Below, piece by piece: positions 9,442-18,437 of a stretch of DNA of 64,000 nt. The stretch is from NCBI GenBank assembly GCA_026967495.1, contig CP114060.1:3162001-3226000 (forward strand). Direction: 5' to 3'. Both the position numbers and the translations under genes were made by a program. The notes beneath the pieces are model-generated. The model made no database searches. It was not told where the DNA came from and saw only the letters and a list, made by a program, of their open reading frames with translations. Position 1 is the stretch's first letter, and each line of letters begins with the position of its first letter. The stretch is from Rouxiella badensis (GTDB lineage: Bacteria; Pseudomonadota; Gammaproteobacteria; Enterobacterales; Enterobacteriaceae).

Positions 9442-10408
9442 TTAACGCGGCATGTTTTTTGTTCTCACGATGTCTGCCATGACCGCCAGCGCGATTTCCG
9501 CCGGGGTCTTACTGCCGATATCAATACCGATAGGAGCATGAATACGCGCTAGCTCAGCGGGCGTCATTCCACCGGTATGCTCTAGCCTTGCCAGCCGGTT
9601 TTTACTGTTGCGCTGTGACCCCATCACCCCGATGTAGAAAGCTTCGGTATTGACGGCTTCCATCATCGTGAGGTCGTCCATGCGCGGATCGTGGGTTAAT
9701 GCCACGATGGCGGTGTTCGGATGGCAGCCGTTTTGTTCCAGATAACGGGCGGGGAATATTTTTTCCAGCCGGTGCTCTGCCCGAAGCTGTCCGCTGAAGT
9801 TAGCCAGCATCTCCTCGCGAGGTTCGCAAACGAGGGTTTCAAAGCCGAGACCTGCCGCAAACTCCGCACAATAAACCGCCACGGCGGAGAGCCCCGGCAA
9901 TGATTATTCTCGGCGCGGAGGAGAGGGTAATGACAATCTCCTGCAACCTGCGTTCAATGAGGGTGCTGCTGCTCCAGGCGACCGACGATAAAGAGTGACA
10001 GGCCGAAGGTGGCGTGATGCTCTTCTGTAGCGCGGTATGATTTTCCAGCCCCTGTTTTATCTTCTCGAGGTATAAGACACTGTCAGGAACCGGCTCGAGA
10101 TATTCAATCAGGACGTCGAGTATCCCTCCACAGGGGAGAACGCGGTCGGGAGTCAATCCGCCGTCGCCGTACCTGATTATTTGGCTCGGTTGACGAAAAT
10201 AGCCTTCCTGAATACGGGTAATAAAATCATCCTCAACACAGCCCCCCGATAACGATCCGAGAAAATTCCCTTGGTCGTTAATAACCATTAATGCGCCGGG
10301 AGGACGGGGTGAGGATCCAAATGTATTCAGCACGGTACACAGCCAAACGGGCTGAGTTTGAATCCACAGGCACGACTGATTGATAACACTGAGGTCCAGG
10401 CTTTGCAT
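9442..10408 (-). CDS. XdhC/CoxI-family molybdenum cofactor sulfuration/insertion factor (one frameshift)
   Basis: Accessory factor that binds molybdopterin and helps sulfurate it for molybdenum hydroxylases. The N-terminal XdhC/CoxI domain has LCTVLNTFGSSPRPPGALM and GSLSGGCVEDDF (about residues 24-62). The C-terminal Rossmann domain has FETLVCEPREEM, VALTHDPRMDD, FYIGVMGSQRNSKNR and IGIDIGSKTPAEIALAV. The frame breaks at GAGCCCC (9889-9895, plus strand). Removing one base gives IIIAGLSAVAVYC and 321 aa. It is divergent from the molybdenum-hydroxylase operon at 10875, which it most likely serves. Confidence 0.85.
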
Positions 10409-10874
10409 GGAGTGACTTTATAGTTTGAGGAGTCTTATCATTATTAATAGCTAAAAATAATTAATTCGCAAGATGAATGTCAATTCGCTATATATTTTTT
10501 TATATAACGATAATGGTGTTAATTTTACTTATATTGTTGTTTTTACTGATTATTAATGTCAGCATTAAAAATGTGGGATTTATTGGCTCAACTCATAACC
10601 TTTATCAATTTATAGCTATAATCAAAAGGTCATTAGCCTGTTATATTCGAGGGGAAAATAGATTAGGCTTTTATTTTTTATCATTTTTCTTCCTCTTTAA
10701 TTAAATCAGTTCAGCATTAATACATTCATTTATTGTGATGCCACACTCAAGATATTACGCCATGCATCATGTCATTCATCAACATTCGCGCGTATTTCCG
10801 AGAAGGAAATTGCCCAAAGATAGATCAACTAAAAAAATAAACGTTAATACCCGTAGCTTTTGGAGCAATGTGCA
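10409..10874. other. AT-rich divergent intergenic region
   Basis: A 466-bp spacer between the XdhC-like gene and the molybdenum-hydroxylase operon, visibly much richer in A and T than the flanking genes. It must hold both divergent promoters. A 75-codon hydrophobic frame at 10477-10704 has no ribosome binding site or family resemblance, and I do not call it a gene. The composition suggests an H-NS-type silenced, horizontally acquired promoter region, but no specific operator can be named. Confidence 0.5.
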
Positions 10875-13103
10875 ATGAAAAATCCGGACGTTCAGCTGTC
10901 ACGACGCCGTTTTATTATCGGCGCCGGGGCGCTCGTAGTAGGGACCTGGTTACCCTTTGGCGGAGCAAGAGCCAGCGCGCTCGCGGCGAATAACGCCGCT
11001 CCTGCGGCGGCGAAGGCAGGGACAGAGCTGTTTACCGCCAATGCCTTTGTGCAGGTTGGCACCGATGGAATAGTCACCGTGCTCAGCAAGCACACCGAGG
11101 TCGGACAGGGCGTTTACACCGGTATGGCCACGCTGGTCGCCGAAGAATTAGACGCCAACTGGTCCAATGTTCGCGTCATTGCTGCCCCGGTCGATACCGC
11201 AGTGTATAAAAACCTCAAGTTGGGAATGCAGGGCACCGGTGGCTCAAGCTCGGTGGCCAATGCCTATGACCAGATGCGCCAGATGGGCGCCATCGCGCGC
11301 GCGCTGTTGGTTCAGGCCGCTGCCGAGACCTGGAAGGTTCCTGAAAACGAAATCACCGTTCAGAACGGGATTATTCATCATGTTGCCAGCGGTCAATCAG
11401 GCGGTTTCGGGCAGTTTGCGACGCGTGCTTCTCAGCTTCCTTCACCGGACACCGCTAAGATTACCCTCAAGAATGCCCAGGATTTCAAGCTTATCGGCAA
11501 AGTCAGTGGTCTTCATCGGGTTGACTCGGTCTCTAAAACCAACGGCACGGCCTTCTTTTCTCAGGATATTCATGAGCAGGACATGGTCACCGTCATGCTT
11601 AAAAAGCCCCCGCGATTCGGCGGCAGGCTGCAATCGTTTGACGCCAGCGCGACGCTGCAAGTCCCCGACGTGATTGCCGTGAAACCGACCTCCAGCGGTG
11701 TTGCGGTCTATGCCCGCAACACCTGGGCCGCCATGCGTGGGCGCGAAAAACTTCAGGTGGTGTGGGACGAATCAAACGCCGAGAAGCGCAGTACCGAAGA
11801 GATCTTTACCGAGTTTAGAGAAAAGGCCAAATCACCGGGCGCTGTCGCCGCGACCCGAGGTAATCCGGATGATGCCTTCAAACATGCCGATAAAATCATC
11901 GAGGCCGAATATACCTTTCCCTACCTGGCCCATGCGCCGATGGAACCGCTGGCGGGATATCTGTTCTGGGACGGCGAAAGCGTTCACGCCAAATATGGCT
12001 GTCAGATCCAGTCCATCGACCAAAACCAGTTCTGCAAATATTTCCAGCTGCCGCCAGAAAAAGTGCATATCGAAACTATTCTGGCCGGGGGCAGTTTCGG
12101 GAGGCGTATCGATCTTGGCATTGAGGGCACCAGGCCTGACCTCGCGGCGGATATGGCGGTGGTGGCCAAGGCCTACGGTCCCGGAACCGGAATCAAGGTG
12201 GTGTATGCGCGTGAAGACGACATTCGCAACGGTTGGTATCGACCGATGATCCTGCATCGGTTCCGTGCGGCAATAAAGGACAACAAAATTGTCGCCTGGA
12301 CTAATACCGTGGCGGGGCACTCTTTTGCCGAGGGCAGTGTGTTCGCGGCAATGATTAAAAACGGTATCGACGGCACCATGGTTGAAGGGGCTAAAGAGCT
12401 GCCGTACACCTTCGAAAACTTCCGCTGTGACGCGCATATTTTGCCAGGACAGGTGCCGACGACCTCGCTGCGTTCCGTCGGCAGTACGCATACCGGGCAT
12501 GCGGTCGAGAGCTTTATCGACCAACTGCTGCATGAAACCGGGCAGGACCCGGTCGAGGGAAGGCTGGCGCTGATGGGCGACGCGCCGCGAGAAGCGGGCG
12601 TGTTACGCGCGGTGGCAGAAGCTGCGCAGTGGAAGGGGCCAGCCTCGACGCCCGGCAGAATGCGCGGCGTGGGGGTTGCCAAGGCCTTCGGTACCCGCGT
12701 TGCCCAAATTGCCGAAGTGTCGATTGGAGAAGCAGGCATACCTAGGGTGCATAAAGTCTGGTGCGCCGTTGACTGCGGTATCGCCGTGAATCCCGACGTG
12801 ATTAAGGCACAAATCGAGGGCGGTATCGGCTACGGGTTAAGCATCGCCCTGTTTGGCAATATCTCGATGAAAGACGGGATCATTGAACAATCAAACTTCA
12901 ACAATTATCGCCCTTTGCGCATCAATGAGATGCCGGAAGTGGAAGTTATCATCGTCCCTTCCTCAGAGCCGCCGAGCGGCGTTGGCGAACTGGGGTTGCC
13001 GACGATTGCTCCGGCTGTGGGTAATGCCCTGGCTCTGTTGGGGCGGCCACGTAGCTCACTCAGCCTGCCATTCCATCGTCCCGGCACGTCTGAAACCGTT
13101 TAA
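10875..13103 (+). CDS. Molybdenum hydroxylase large subunit (IorB/aldehyde-oxidase type), Tat-exported
   Basis: Molybdopterin-binding catalytic subunit of an isoquinoline 1-oxidoreductase/aldehyde-dehydrogenase-like enzyme, 742 aa. The start at ATG 10875 follows GGAG at 10862-10865. A twin-arginine signal SRRRFIIGAG leads into a hydrophobic stretch and a GGARASALA cleavage region. Family motifs are TEVGQGVYTGMATLVAEEL, MQGTGGSSSVANAYDQMR, FPYLAHAPMEPLAGY (about 340-355), GGSFGRRIDLG and the C-terminal GVGELGLPTIAPAVGNAL carrying the catalytic Glu. It is followed at 13 bp by the [2Fe-2S] subunit and then a cytochrome c, so electrons probably go to the respiratory chain from the periplasm. The substrate (aldehyde or N-heterocycle) is unknown. 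Confidence 0.9.
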   Translation: MKNPDVQLSRRRFIIGAGALVVGTWLPFGGARASALAANNAAPAAAKAGTELFTANAFVQVGTDGIVTVLSKHTEVGQGVYTGMATLVAEELDANWSNVRVIAAPVDTAVYKNLKLGMQGTGGSSSVANAYDQMRQMGAIARALLVQAAAETWKVPENEITVQNGIIHHVASGQSGGFGQFATRASQLPSPDTAKITLKNAQDFKLIGKVSGLHRVDSVSKTNGTAFFSQDIHEQDMVTVMLKKPPRFGGRLQSFDASATLQVPDVIAVKPTSSGVAVYARNTWAAMRGREKLQVVWDESNAEKRSTEEIFTEFREKAKSPGAVAATRGNPDDAFKHADKIIEAEYTFPYLAHAPMEPLAGYLFWDGESVHAKYGCQIQSIDQNQFCKYFQLPPEKVHIETILAGGSFGRRIDLGIEGTRPDLAADMAVVAKAYGPGTGIKVVYAREDDIRNGWYRPMILHRFRAAIKDNKIVAWTNTVAGHSFAEGSVFAAMIKNGIDGTMVEGAKELPYTFENFRCDAHILPGQVPTTSLRSVGSTHTGHAVESFIDQLLHETGQDPVEGRLALMGDAPREAGVLRAVAEAAQWKGPASTPGRMRGVGVAKAFGTRVAQIAEVSIGEAGIPRVHKVWCAVDCGIAVNPDVIKAQIEGGIGYGLSIALFGNISMKDGIIEQSNFNNYRPLRINEMPEVEVIIVPSSEPPSGVGELGLPTIAPAVGNALALLGRPRSSLSLPFHRPGTSETV

Positions 13104-13116
13104 GTCTGAGGAAACC

Positions 13117-13590
13117 ATGACTACTTTGATCATTAATAATAAATCCATCGAGTTCAACGGCGACGAGCAGATGCCTTTGCTGTGGTTTTTACGTGACGAA
13201 GCCGGGCTGACCGGCACTAAATTTGGCTGTGGCATTGCGATGTGCGGCGCGTGTACGGTACATCTCGACGGCGTGCCGGTGCGCTCCTGTCAGGCCACCG
13301 TGGCGAGCGCGGCAGGCAAGAAGATAACGACTATCGAGTCCGTCGGTGAAACGCCGACCGGAAAGGCGGTGCAACTGGCCTGGGTCAATCTCGACGTCGT
13401 ACAGTGTGGATACTGTCAGTCGGGACAGATTATGTCTGCGAGCGCATTGCTGGCACAAAAACAGAATCCGACAGACGCCGACATTGACGCGGCGATGAGC
13501 GGCAATGTGTGCCGCTGTTCGACCTATGTCCGCATCCGTGCCGCTATCCACCAGGCGGCCAATGCCCTCTCGCAGGAGGCTAAAGGATGA
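13117..13590 (+). CDS. [2Fe-2S] subunit of the molybdenum hydroxylase (IorA type)
   Basis: Small electron-transfer subunit of 157 aa with two [2Fe-2S] clusters. The plant-type ferredoxin cluster ligands are C38, C43, C46 and C58 (FGCGIAMCGACTVHLDG). The second cluster is provided by QCGYCQSGQIM and NVCRCSTYVRIR. TGAGGAAACC precedes ATG 13117. It has no signal peptide of its own and would be co-exported with the Tat substrate large subunit, as in related enzymes. The stop overlaps the start of the cytochrome gene (ATGA). Confidence 0.95.
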   Translation: MTTLIINNKSIEFNGDEQMPLLWFLRDEAGLTGTKFGCGIAMCGACTVHLDGVPVRSCQATVASAAGKKITTIESVGETPTGKAVQLAWVNLDVVQCGYCQSGQIMSASALLAQKQNPTDADIDAAMSGNVCRCSTYVRIRAAIHQAANALSQEAKG

Positions 13591-14891
13591 AAAAAGGGCT
13601 TCGAGGTATCCTGTGGCTTATCGCAGCTGGGGTGGTGATTGCATTAATTTACGTGGTTTATCTGTTGTTACGACCGGTCGGAGCTGAACCGACGGCTCCG
13701 CTTTCTGGTGCACCTGCGAGCATCACCAGCCCGATTGAACGCGGGAAATATCTGGTTCGAGCCGCCGACTGCGTCGTGTGCCACACCGCCCCCGGCGGTA
13801 AACCTTTCGCCGGGGGCTTCAGATTCAAGCTGCCGTTTGGCTCAATCTATGGCACTAACATTACCGCCGATAAAGAGACCGGTATTGGCAACTGGAGCGA
13901 CGAACAGTTCGTTCGCGCCGTGCGTGAAGGCGTGGGGCCAGAAGGTAATCTCTATCCGGCGATGCCCTATACCTCCTATACCGGCATGAGCCGCGAGGAC
14001 GTGCTGGCCATCAAAGCCTATCTTTTCAGTCTGCCGGGGGTGAAACAGCCGAATCGCCAGAATGAACTGTCTTTCCCCTTTAATCAGCGCTGGGGCATGA
14101 AGTTCTGGAATCTGGCTTTCTTCCATCCAAGCCGCTTTGTTGCTGACCCGCATCATGACGCTCAGTGGAATCGAGGGGCGTATCTGGCGACGGCATTGGG
14201 CCACTGTAGTGAATGTCATACCCCGCGCAACGTGGCCTTTGGTCTGAACCAGAGTCAGTATCTGGGAGGTATGGCGGTTCAGGGCTGGTTTGCCGGAAAC
14301 ATTACCCCGGATAAACAGACCGGGATCGGCGACTGGAGCGAGCAGCAGCTGTCCGAGTTTCTCTCTCAGGGCCACGCAGCGGGTCGCAGCAGCGCGTCGG
14401 GTCCGATGGCCGAGGTTATCGAAAACAGCACCCAGTATCTGACGCCGGAAGATAACCAGGCGCTGGTCAACTATCTGCGTAACATTGAGCCAGTCAAAAC
14501 CGACGTGGGCAGTGCCGTCAATCTGCGGCCGAAAGGTGTGATGAACTCCAGTGCCATCCTCCCCGCCGATCAGGACAACTCCCTGGGGCGTCAGCTGTTT
14601 GCCGGAGACTGTAGCGGCTGTCATCAGTGGAATGGAGAGGGGCGCCAAACGCCTTATGCCTCTCTGAAAGGCAGCACGGCGGTGAACGACCCGCAGGGCC
14701 GCAGCGTCATACAGGCCATTCTGCACGGCACCAAAATCAGCGTCGGGCAGCAGCAGGTGATGATGCCTGATTTTGGCGCTAAATATTCTGACGATGAAGT
14801 TGCCGCAGTCGCCAACTATGTGCTCCATCAGTTTGGTGATAAAACCGGGACGGTGACGTCGAAACAGGTGGCAGACCAACGCAAGCAATAA
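13587..14891 (+). CDS. Membrane-anchored tri-haem cytochrome c subunit
   Basis: A 434-aa cytochrome c with one N-terminal membrane helix (about residues 8-29) and three CxxCH haem sites: CVVCH, CSECH and CSGCH. This is the layout of the cytochrome subunits of membrane-bound alcohol, aldehyde and nicotinate dehydrogenases. It would accept electrons from the molybdenum hydroxylase in the periplasm and pass them to ubiquinone or a terminal oxidase. It overlaps the upstream gene by 4 bp, and its stop is 30 bp before a strong terminator. Confidence 0.92.
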   Translation: MKKGLRGILWLIAAGVVIALIYVVYLLLRPVGAEPTAPLSGAPASITSPIERGKYLVRAADCVVCHTAPGGKPFAGGFRFKLPFGSIYGTNITADKETGIGNWSDEQFVRAVREGVGPEGNLYPAMPYTSYTGMSREDVLAIKAYLFSLPGVKQPNRQNELSFPFNQRWGMKFWNLAFFHPSRFVADPHHDAQWNRGAYLATALGHCSECHTPRNVAFGLNQSQYLGGMAVQGWFAGNITPDKQTGIGDWSEQQLSEFLSQGHAAGRSSASGPMAEVIENSTQYLTPEDNQALVNYLRNIEPVKTDVGSAVNLRPKGVMNSSAILPADQDNSLGRQLFAGDCSGCHQWNGEGRQTPYASLKGSTAVNDPQGRSVIQAILHGTKISVGQQQVMMPDFGAKYSDDEVAAVANYVLHQFGDKTGTVTSKQVADQRKQ

Positions 14892-14921
14892 GCCTGGGTG
14901 ATAAATGATGGTGCTTGGAAT

Positions 14922-14952
14922 GAGTCTGCGAATAATGCAGACTCATTTTTTT
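14922..14952 (+). terminator. Rho-independent terminator after the cytochrome gene
   Basis: Perfect 8-bp stem GAGTCTGC / GCAGACTC (14922-14929, 14937-14944) with a 7-nt loop, followed by ATTTTTTT. It separates the hydroxylase structural genes from the MocA-like gene, which starts 18 bp further on and may be expressed by read-through or from its own promoter. Confidence 0.9.
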
Positions 14953-14969
14953 ATCGGGAGAATAACGCA

Positions 14970-15530
14970 ATGACCAAGCCGGGAGTTGTCCTGCTGGCGG
15001 CAGGAAAGAGTCAGCGCTTTCGTGCGGCAACGGGGCGACACAAGCTGCTGGAAACGCTAAAAAACTCCTCGCTAACTGTCTTTGAACAAAGCCTGGAGAA
15101 CATCCAGCGCAGCGAGCTGGATATACAGGTTGTATTGCGCCCTGAAGACGTGATGCTACAGGATTTTTGTCAGCGAGCGGCAGTGCCTTACCTATGCCTG
15201 GAGAGCGAGGGTATGGGTGACTCGATTGCCGCAGGCGTTAGGGCGAGAACTGACTGGTCGGGCTGGATTATTGCGCTAGCAGATATGCCCTTCATCAAGC
15301 CTGAGATTTTCGTTGCGGTCGCGCAGTCCGTGCAGCAGGGGCAATGCGCGCGGCCAGTTTACCGCGGGCAGGTAGGGCATCCTGTGGGTTTCCCGCTGAC
15401 GATGAGGCACCCCCTTGAGGCATTGTGCGGTGACGAGGGCGCGCGCGGGTTGTTAAAGGCCCATCCCCCGTGGCTGATTGAAACACAGCACACAGGATGC
15501 CTGTGGGACATTGATGTGCCGCAAATCTAG
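14970..15530 (+). CDS. MocA/MobA-like molybdenum cofactor nucleotidyltransferase
   Basis: NTP-transferase fold protein of 186 aa. The nucleotide-binding motif LLAAGKSQRFR is near the N-terminus and LADMPFIKPEIF contains the metal-binding Asp. MocA proteins attach CMP to molybdopterin for xanthine-oxidase-family enzymes, which fits the hydroxylase just upstream. ATG 14970 follows GGGAG. A longer in-frame extension to 14898 runs through the terminator and is rejected. Cytidylyl rather than guanylyl transfer is inferred from the partner enzyme type. Confidence 0.88.
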   Translation: MTKPGVVLLAAGKSQRFRAATGRHKLLETLKNSSLTVFEQSLENIQRSELDIQVVLRPEDVMLQDFCQRAAVPYLCLESEGMGDSIAAGVRARTDWSGWIIALADMPFIKPEIFVAVAQSVQQGQCARPVYRGQVGHPVGFPLTMRHPLEALCGDEGARGLLKAHPPWLIETQHTGCLWDIDVPQI

Positions 15531-15635
15531 CAGGTCATCACCCGGTAACACGTTTTAATACGATGAAATTTTTTAAGTTCGTGGGGCGGCGATATCCGCC
15601 CCTGATATCAGAGTGGTAAGCTTTTTAAGGCTTAA

Positions 15636-16496
15636 TCATTTGACAACGCCCGTTGGCTCATAGGTTTCCGGACGGCGATCCTTCAATACTTGGTTAAAAT
15701 CATTCCAGTTGCGGTGGCGTTTGGCGTCCGCCAGATTCACCGTGGCGATGACAATCTCTGGCTGGGTGACACTGGCGGGGCCGGCGACCGGCCAACCGGT
15801 GTAGCTGGTTATCAGGCTCTGGCCGATAAAAGGCTGACCGCGCTCGGTGCCGACCCGATCGGCGGCGGCAATATACAGGGAATTGCTGTGAGAGGCGGCC
15901 ATGACCAAAATATTGGCCATCGCCTCGCGGTGAGGATCCTGACCGGGGATGGGCACCCAGTTGGTCGGAACGCAGACGATTTCTGCCCCCTGTAACGCGG
16001 CCATTCTGAAGCTTTCAGGGAACCAACAGTCGTAGCAAATCTGGCAACCGAGTGTGCCGATGCGCGTCTTGAATACCGGAAACCCGAGATTACCCGGCTC
16101 AAAATACAGGGCTTCATCTCCCCAAAGATGCACCTTACGGTAACGGCCAATGAAACCTTCCGGGCCGATAACCACTGCGGAATTATAAAGACTTTCTCCC
16201 TCTCTCTCGGTGATCCCGGCGACCAGGTAGACGTTAAGCTGCGCCGCGCAATTGCACCACGCTCGAGTGGACGGGCCGCCAGGAATCGTTTCTGCCAGTG
16301 CGAATGCTTCGGCGCGAGACGCGAAAACGTAGCCGGTATTGCACAACTCTGGCAAAACCATCAGGCGAGCGCCCTGAGCCGCGGCCTGCTCAATCATTGA
16401 AATTGAGGTGGCAATATTGCGCTCGGTGTCGCCGAACACAGGTTCCATCTGTAGACAGGCCACGGTTAACGGGGCTTCCGGTGATTTAATGGGCAT
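15636..16496 (-). CDS. Carbon-nitrogen hydrolase (nitrilase superfamily)
   Basis: Cytoplasmic amidase/N-carbamoylase-like enzyme of 286 aa. The Glu-Lys-Cys triad is visible: E in LMVLPELCNTG (about residue 48), K in RYRKVHLWGDE (about 118) and C in LGCQICYDCWFPE (about 153). It is divergent from an operon for an NMT1-type ABC importer and an M24-fold hydrolase, so it may degrade what that system imports. A GC-rich hairpin (15583-15602, GGGGCGG/CCGCCCC) lies between it and the MocA-like gene. The exact substrate is unknown. Confidence 0.9.
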   Translation of the reverse strand: MPIKSPEAPLTVACLQMEPVFGDTERNIATSISMIEQAAAQGARLMVLPELCNTGYVFASRAEAFALAETIPGGPSTRAWCNCAAQLNVYLVAGITEREGESLYNSAVVIGPEGFIGRYRKVHLWGDEALYFEPGNLGFPVFKTRIGTLGCQICYDCWFPESFRMAALQGAEIVCVPTNWVPIPGQDPHREAMANILVMAASHSNSLYIAAADRVGTERGQPFIGQSLITSYTGWPVAGPASVTQPEIVIATVNLADAKRHRNWNDFNQVLKDRRPETYEPTGVVK

Positions 16497-16670
16497 CTTA
16501 GCCGCTCCTGATTAGGCAGGTTAATTTTTAACCTGTACGCGGATTATAAATGTCACCGTTCGCGGTACTTTTCAAGCTCAAAAATACTCAACAAATTGAT
16601 TGACATAAAATAATGTCCCCCCCAATATGCAGGAGGCTTGACTAAATATTCCTCTAAAACTGCCGGAGAA

Positions 16671-17680
16671 ATGAACATGAAAAGACGTACATTTTTAGCT
16701 GGGACCATTTTAGCGGGGGCAACGCTGATGAGTACTCTGTTGCCGGCGGTAGGGGGATAGCCACGGCCTCGGCGGCCTCGCTGACCAAAGTGACCTTTAT
16801 TCAGGAATGGCCGGTGGCCGACGGTTTCTGGATCCCGTGGATCCTGGGCAAGGAAAAAGGTTTTTACGCGCAGGAAGGGATCGACCTGGATATCGTGGCA
16901 CCGCCCACCGTGGCTGACACCATGAAGTTTCTGGGGACCGGGCGGGCAAACGTCGCGTTTACCACAGTCATGGACATCATCTTTGCCAAAGAGCAGGGGG
17001 CGCCGGTCGAGGCTATTGGTCGTTACGGCAACGGCAATAACTGGGGCATTATTAGCCAGCAGGGCAAAACTTATACCGTGGCGGACCTGAAGGGGAAAAG
17101 CGTCGGCATTTATAACGACGCCTGGACCAAAGCCCAGTTGGCGCTGATGCTAAAAAGCGCCGGTCTGACGCTGAATGACGTACAGATGGTGACCGCCGCA
17201 GACGATACCGTACCGCTGCTGCTGCAAAAACGCGTTGATGTCATTACCGGCATTACTAACGCCGAAGGCACCGAGATGACCACCACGGGTAAACAGAAAC
17301 CAGAATTTTTGCCCGCTATCGCCCACGGCGTGCCTAATACGCCTATTTTCATGCTGGCGGGTAATCAGGACTGGCTGAAGGCCAATCCTGAGCTGGCCAA
17401 GGCCTTTATGCGTGCAACGGTGAAAAGTATGGCCTACGCCGTTAACCATCCTGACGAGGGCGTGCAGGCGTTTGCGACCGCCTACAGCAAAGCCTACGAC
17501 CCGGTTTATATCAAGCAGCAATGGGCCGATACCGTGCCGCTGCTGAAGCCTGCCGACAGCAAATCCTTGGCACAGGAAGCCGCAACCTGGCAGAGTCTGC
17601 TGACCGCCATTAAAGCCGAAGGCATCGTCAAGGATCCTCTTCCTGCCGACCAATATTTCACCAATCAGTACCTGCCGTAA
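16671..17680 (+). CDS. NMT1/SsuA-type ABC transporter substrate-binding protein (frameshift in signal peptide)
   Basis: Periplasmic binding protein of the NMT1/THI5-like (ThiY/SsuA) family. The start at 16671 follows CCGGAG and begins MNMKRRTFLAGTILAG, a Tat- or Sec-like signal. The frame stops after LLPAVGG at a run of five G (16752-16756). One extra G joins it to GIATASAASLTKVTFIQEW and yields 336 aa. The mature domain shows DGFWIPWILGKEKGFYAQEGIDLDI and a ligand region GRYGNGNNWGI. Ligands of relatives are sulfonates, pyrimidines or riboflavin precursors; none can be assigned here. Confidence 0.85.
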
Positions 17681-17686
17681 GGAGCC

Positions 17687-18396
17687 ATGATGAGCCTCAC
17701 CTTCTACCCTCAAACCGGCCTGGACCTATCGTCCCGGGCCGGACATTGCTTTTGATGCCCCCGCGGGACTGCGGGCGGCGCAGAGGATGGCAAAACAGGC
17801 TGCGCTGACGGGCGTTGCCGCAGCGCGTGCCGGAATTCGAGAAATTGACGTCGAGCAGGTGGTTCATACCTCTCTCTACGAGCAGGGCGTACAGGGCATC
17901 TGGACCATCACCAACGTTGGGTTGGGGAAAACACCCGCGTGTGCTTTCCAACGCAAGGGCCGGGGAGCGGGCCGCCGCCGAGCAGGATGTGCTGATGGTC
18001 GACGTGCACCCGATAACTGCCGAGGGCTTTTGGGGCGACTGCACACGCTGTGCCATTGTCGGCGATTATCCCGAGGCCACCCAAGCGTTACGTGATCTGG
18101 AGCGTCTTCATTATGAGACGTTGGCGCTTTGCCGTCCGGGGATGCCTGCCAACGAACTGTTCGGTCTTTCACACCAGCGGCTCACTCAGGAGGGATTTAT
18201 CCTGCTCGACCTGCTGGGTAATATCGGCCATTCTCTGACCGCTGGGGCGGCCTATACGCACGGTTTTATCGATGCCGGTAATGCGACGCCGATGTGGGGC
18301 GCATGGGCGATCGAACCTTTTGCACAGCGCGGTGAAGTGGCGGTGAAAGTGGAAGATTTAGTGTGGTTTGGTCGCGAAAAATGCGAAATTTTGTAG
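17687..18396 (+). CDS. M24-fold (creatinase/Xaa-Pro peptidase-like) hydrolase (two frameshifts)
   Basis: Pita-bread-fold protein of the M24 family, about 235 aa once repaired, the catalytic domain only. It follows the binding-protein stop by 6 bp with GGAG before ATG 17687. GAGCCTC at 17692-17698 becomes GAGCTC when one C is removed, giving the start MMSSPSTLKPAWTYRPGP and continuing into IAFDAPAGLRAAQRMAKQA. A second indel lies near the G4 at 17924-17927. Family landmarks are MVDVHPITAEGFWGDCTRC (metal-site region), GFILLDLLGNIGHSLT and a C-terminal EDLVWFG. Some metal ligands may be replaced. Creatinase-type C-N hydrolysis would fit the neighbouring amidase, but this is inference. Confidence 0.7.
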
Positions 18397-18437
18397 TGAT
18401 TTAACCTGCACACTGACGTATGAGGAAAAGGTGAGAG

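Noticed and set aside
10477..10704. 75-codon hydrophobic frame in the AT-rich spacer
   Set aside because: No ribosome binding site, very low complexity and no family match; AT-rich DNA readily gives such frames.
13040..13103. Possible frameshift at the C-terminus of the molybdenum-hydroxylase large subunit
   Set aside because: The ending LLGRPRSSLSLPFHRPG is compatible with the family without repair, and no error signature is present.
14898..14969. Upstream extension of the MocA-like protein
   Set aside because: The extension runs through a textbook terminator at 14922-14952, and the family's nucleotide-binding motif begins right after ATG 14970, which has its own Shine-Dalgarno site.
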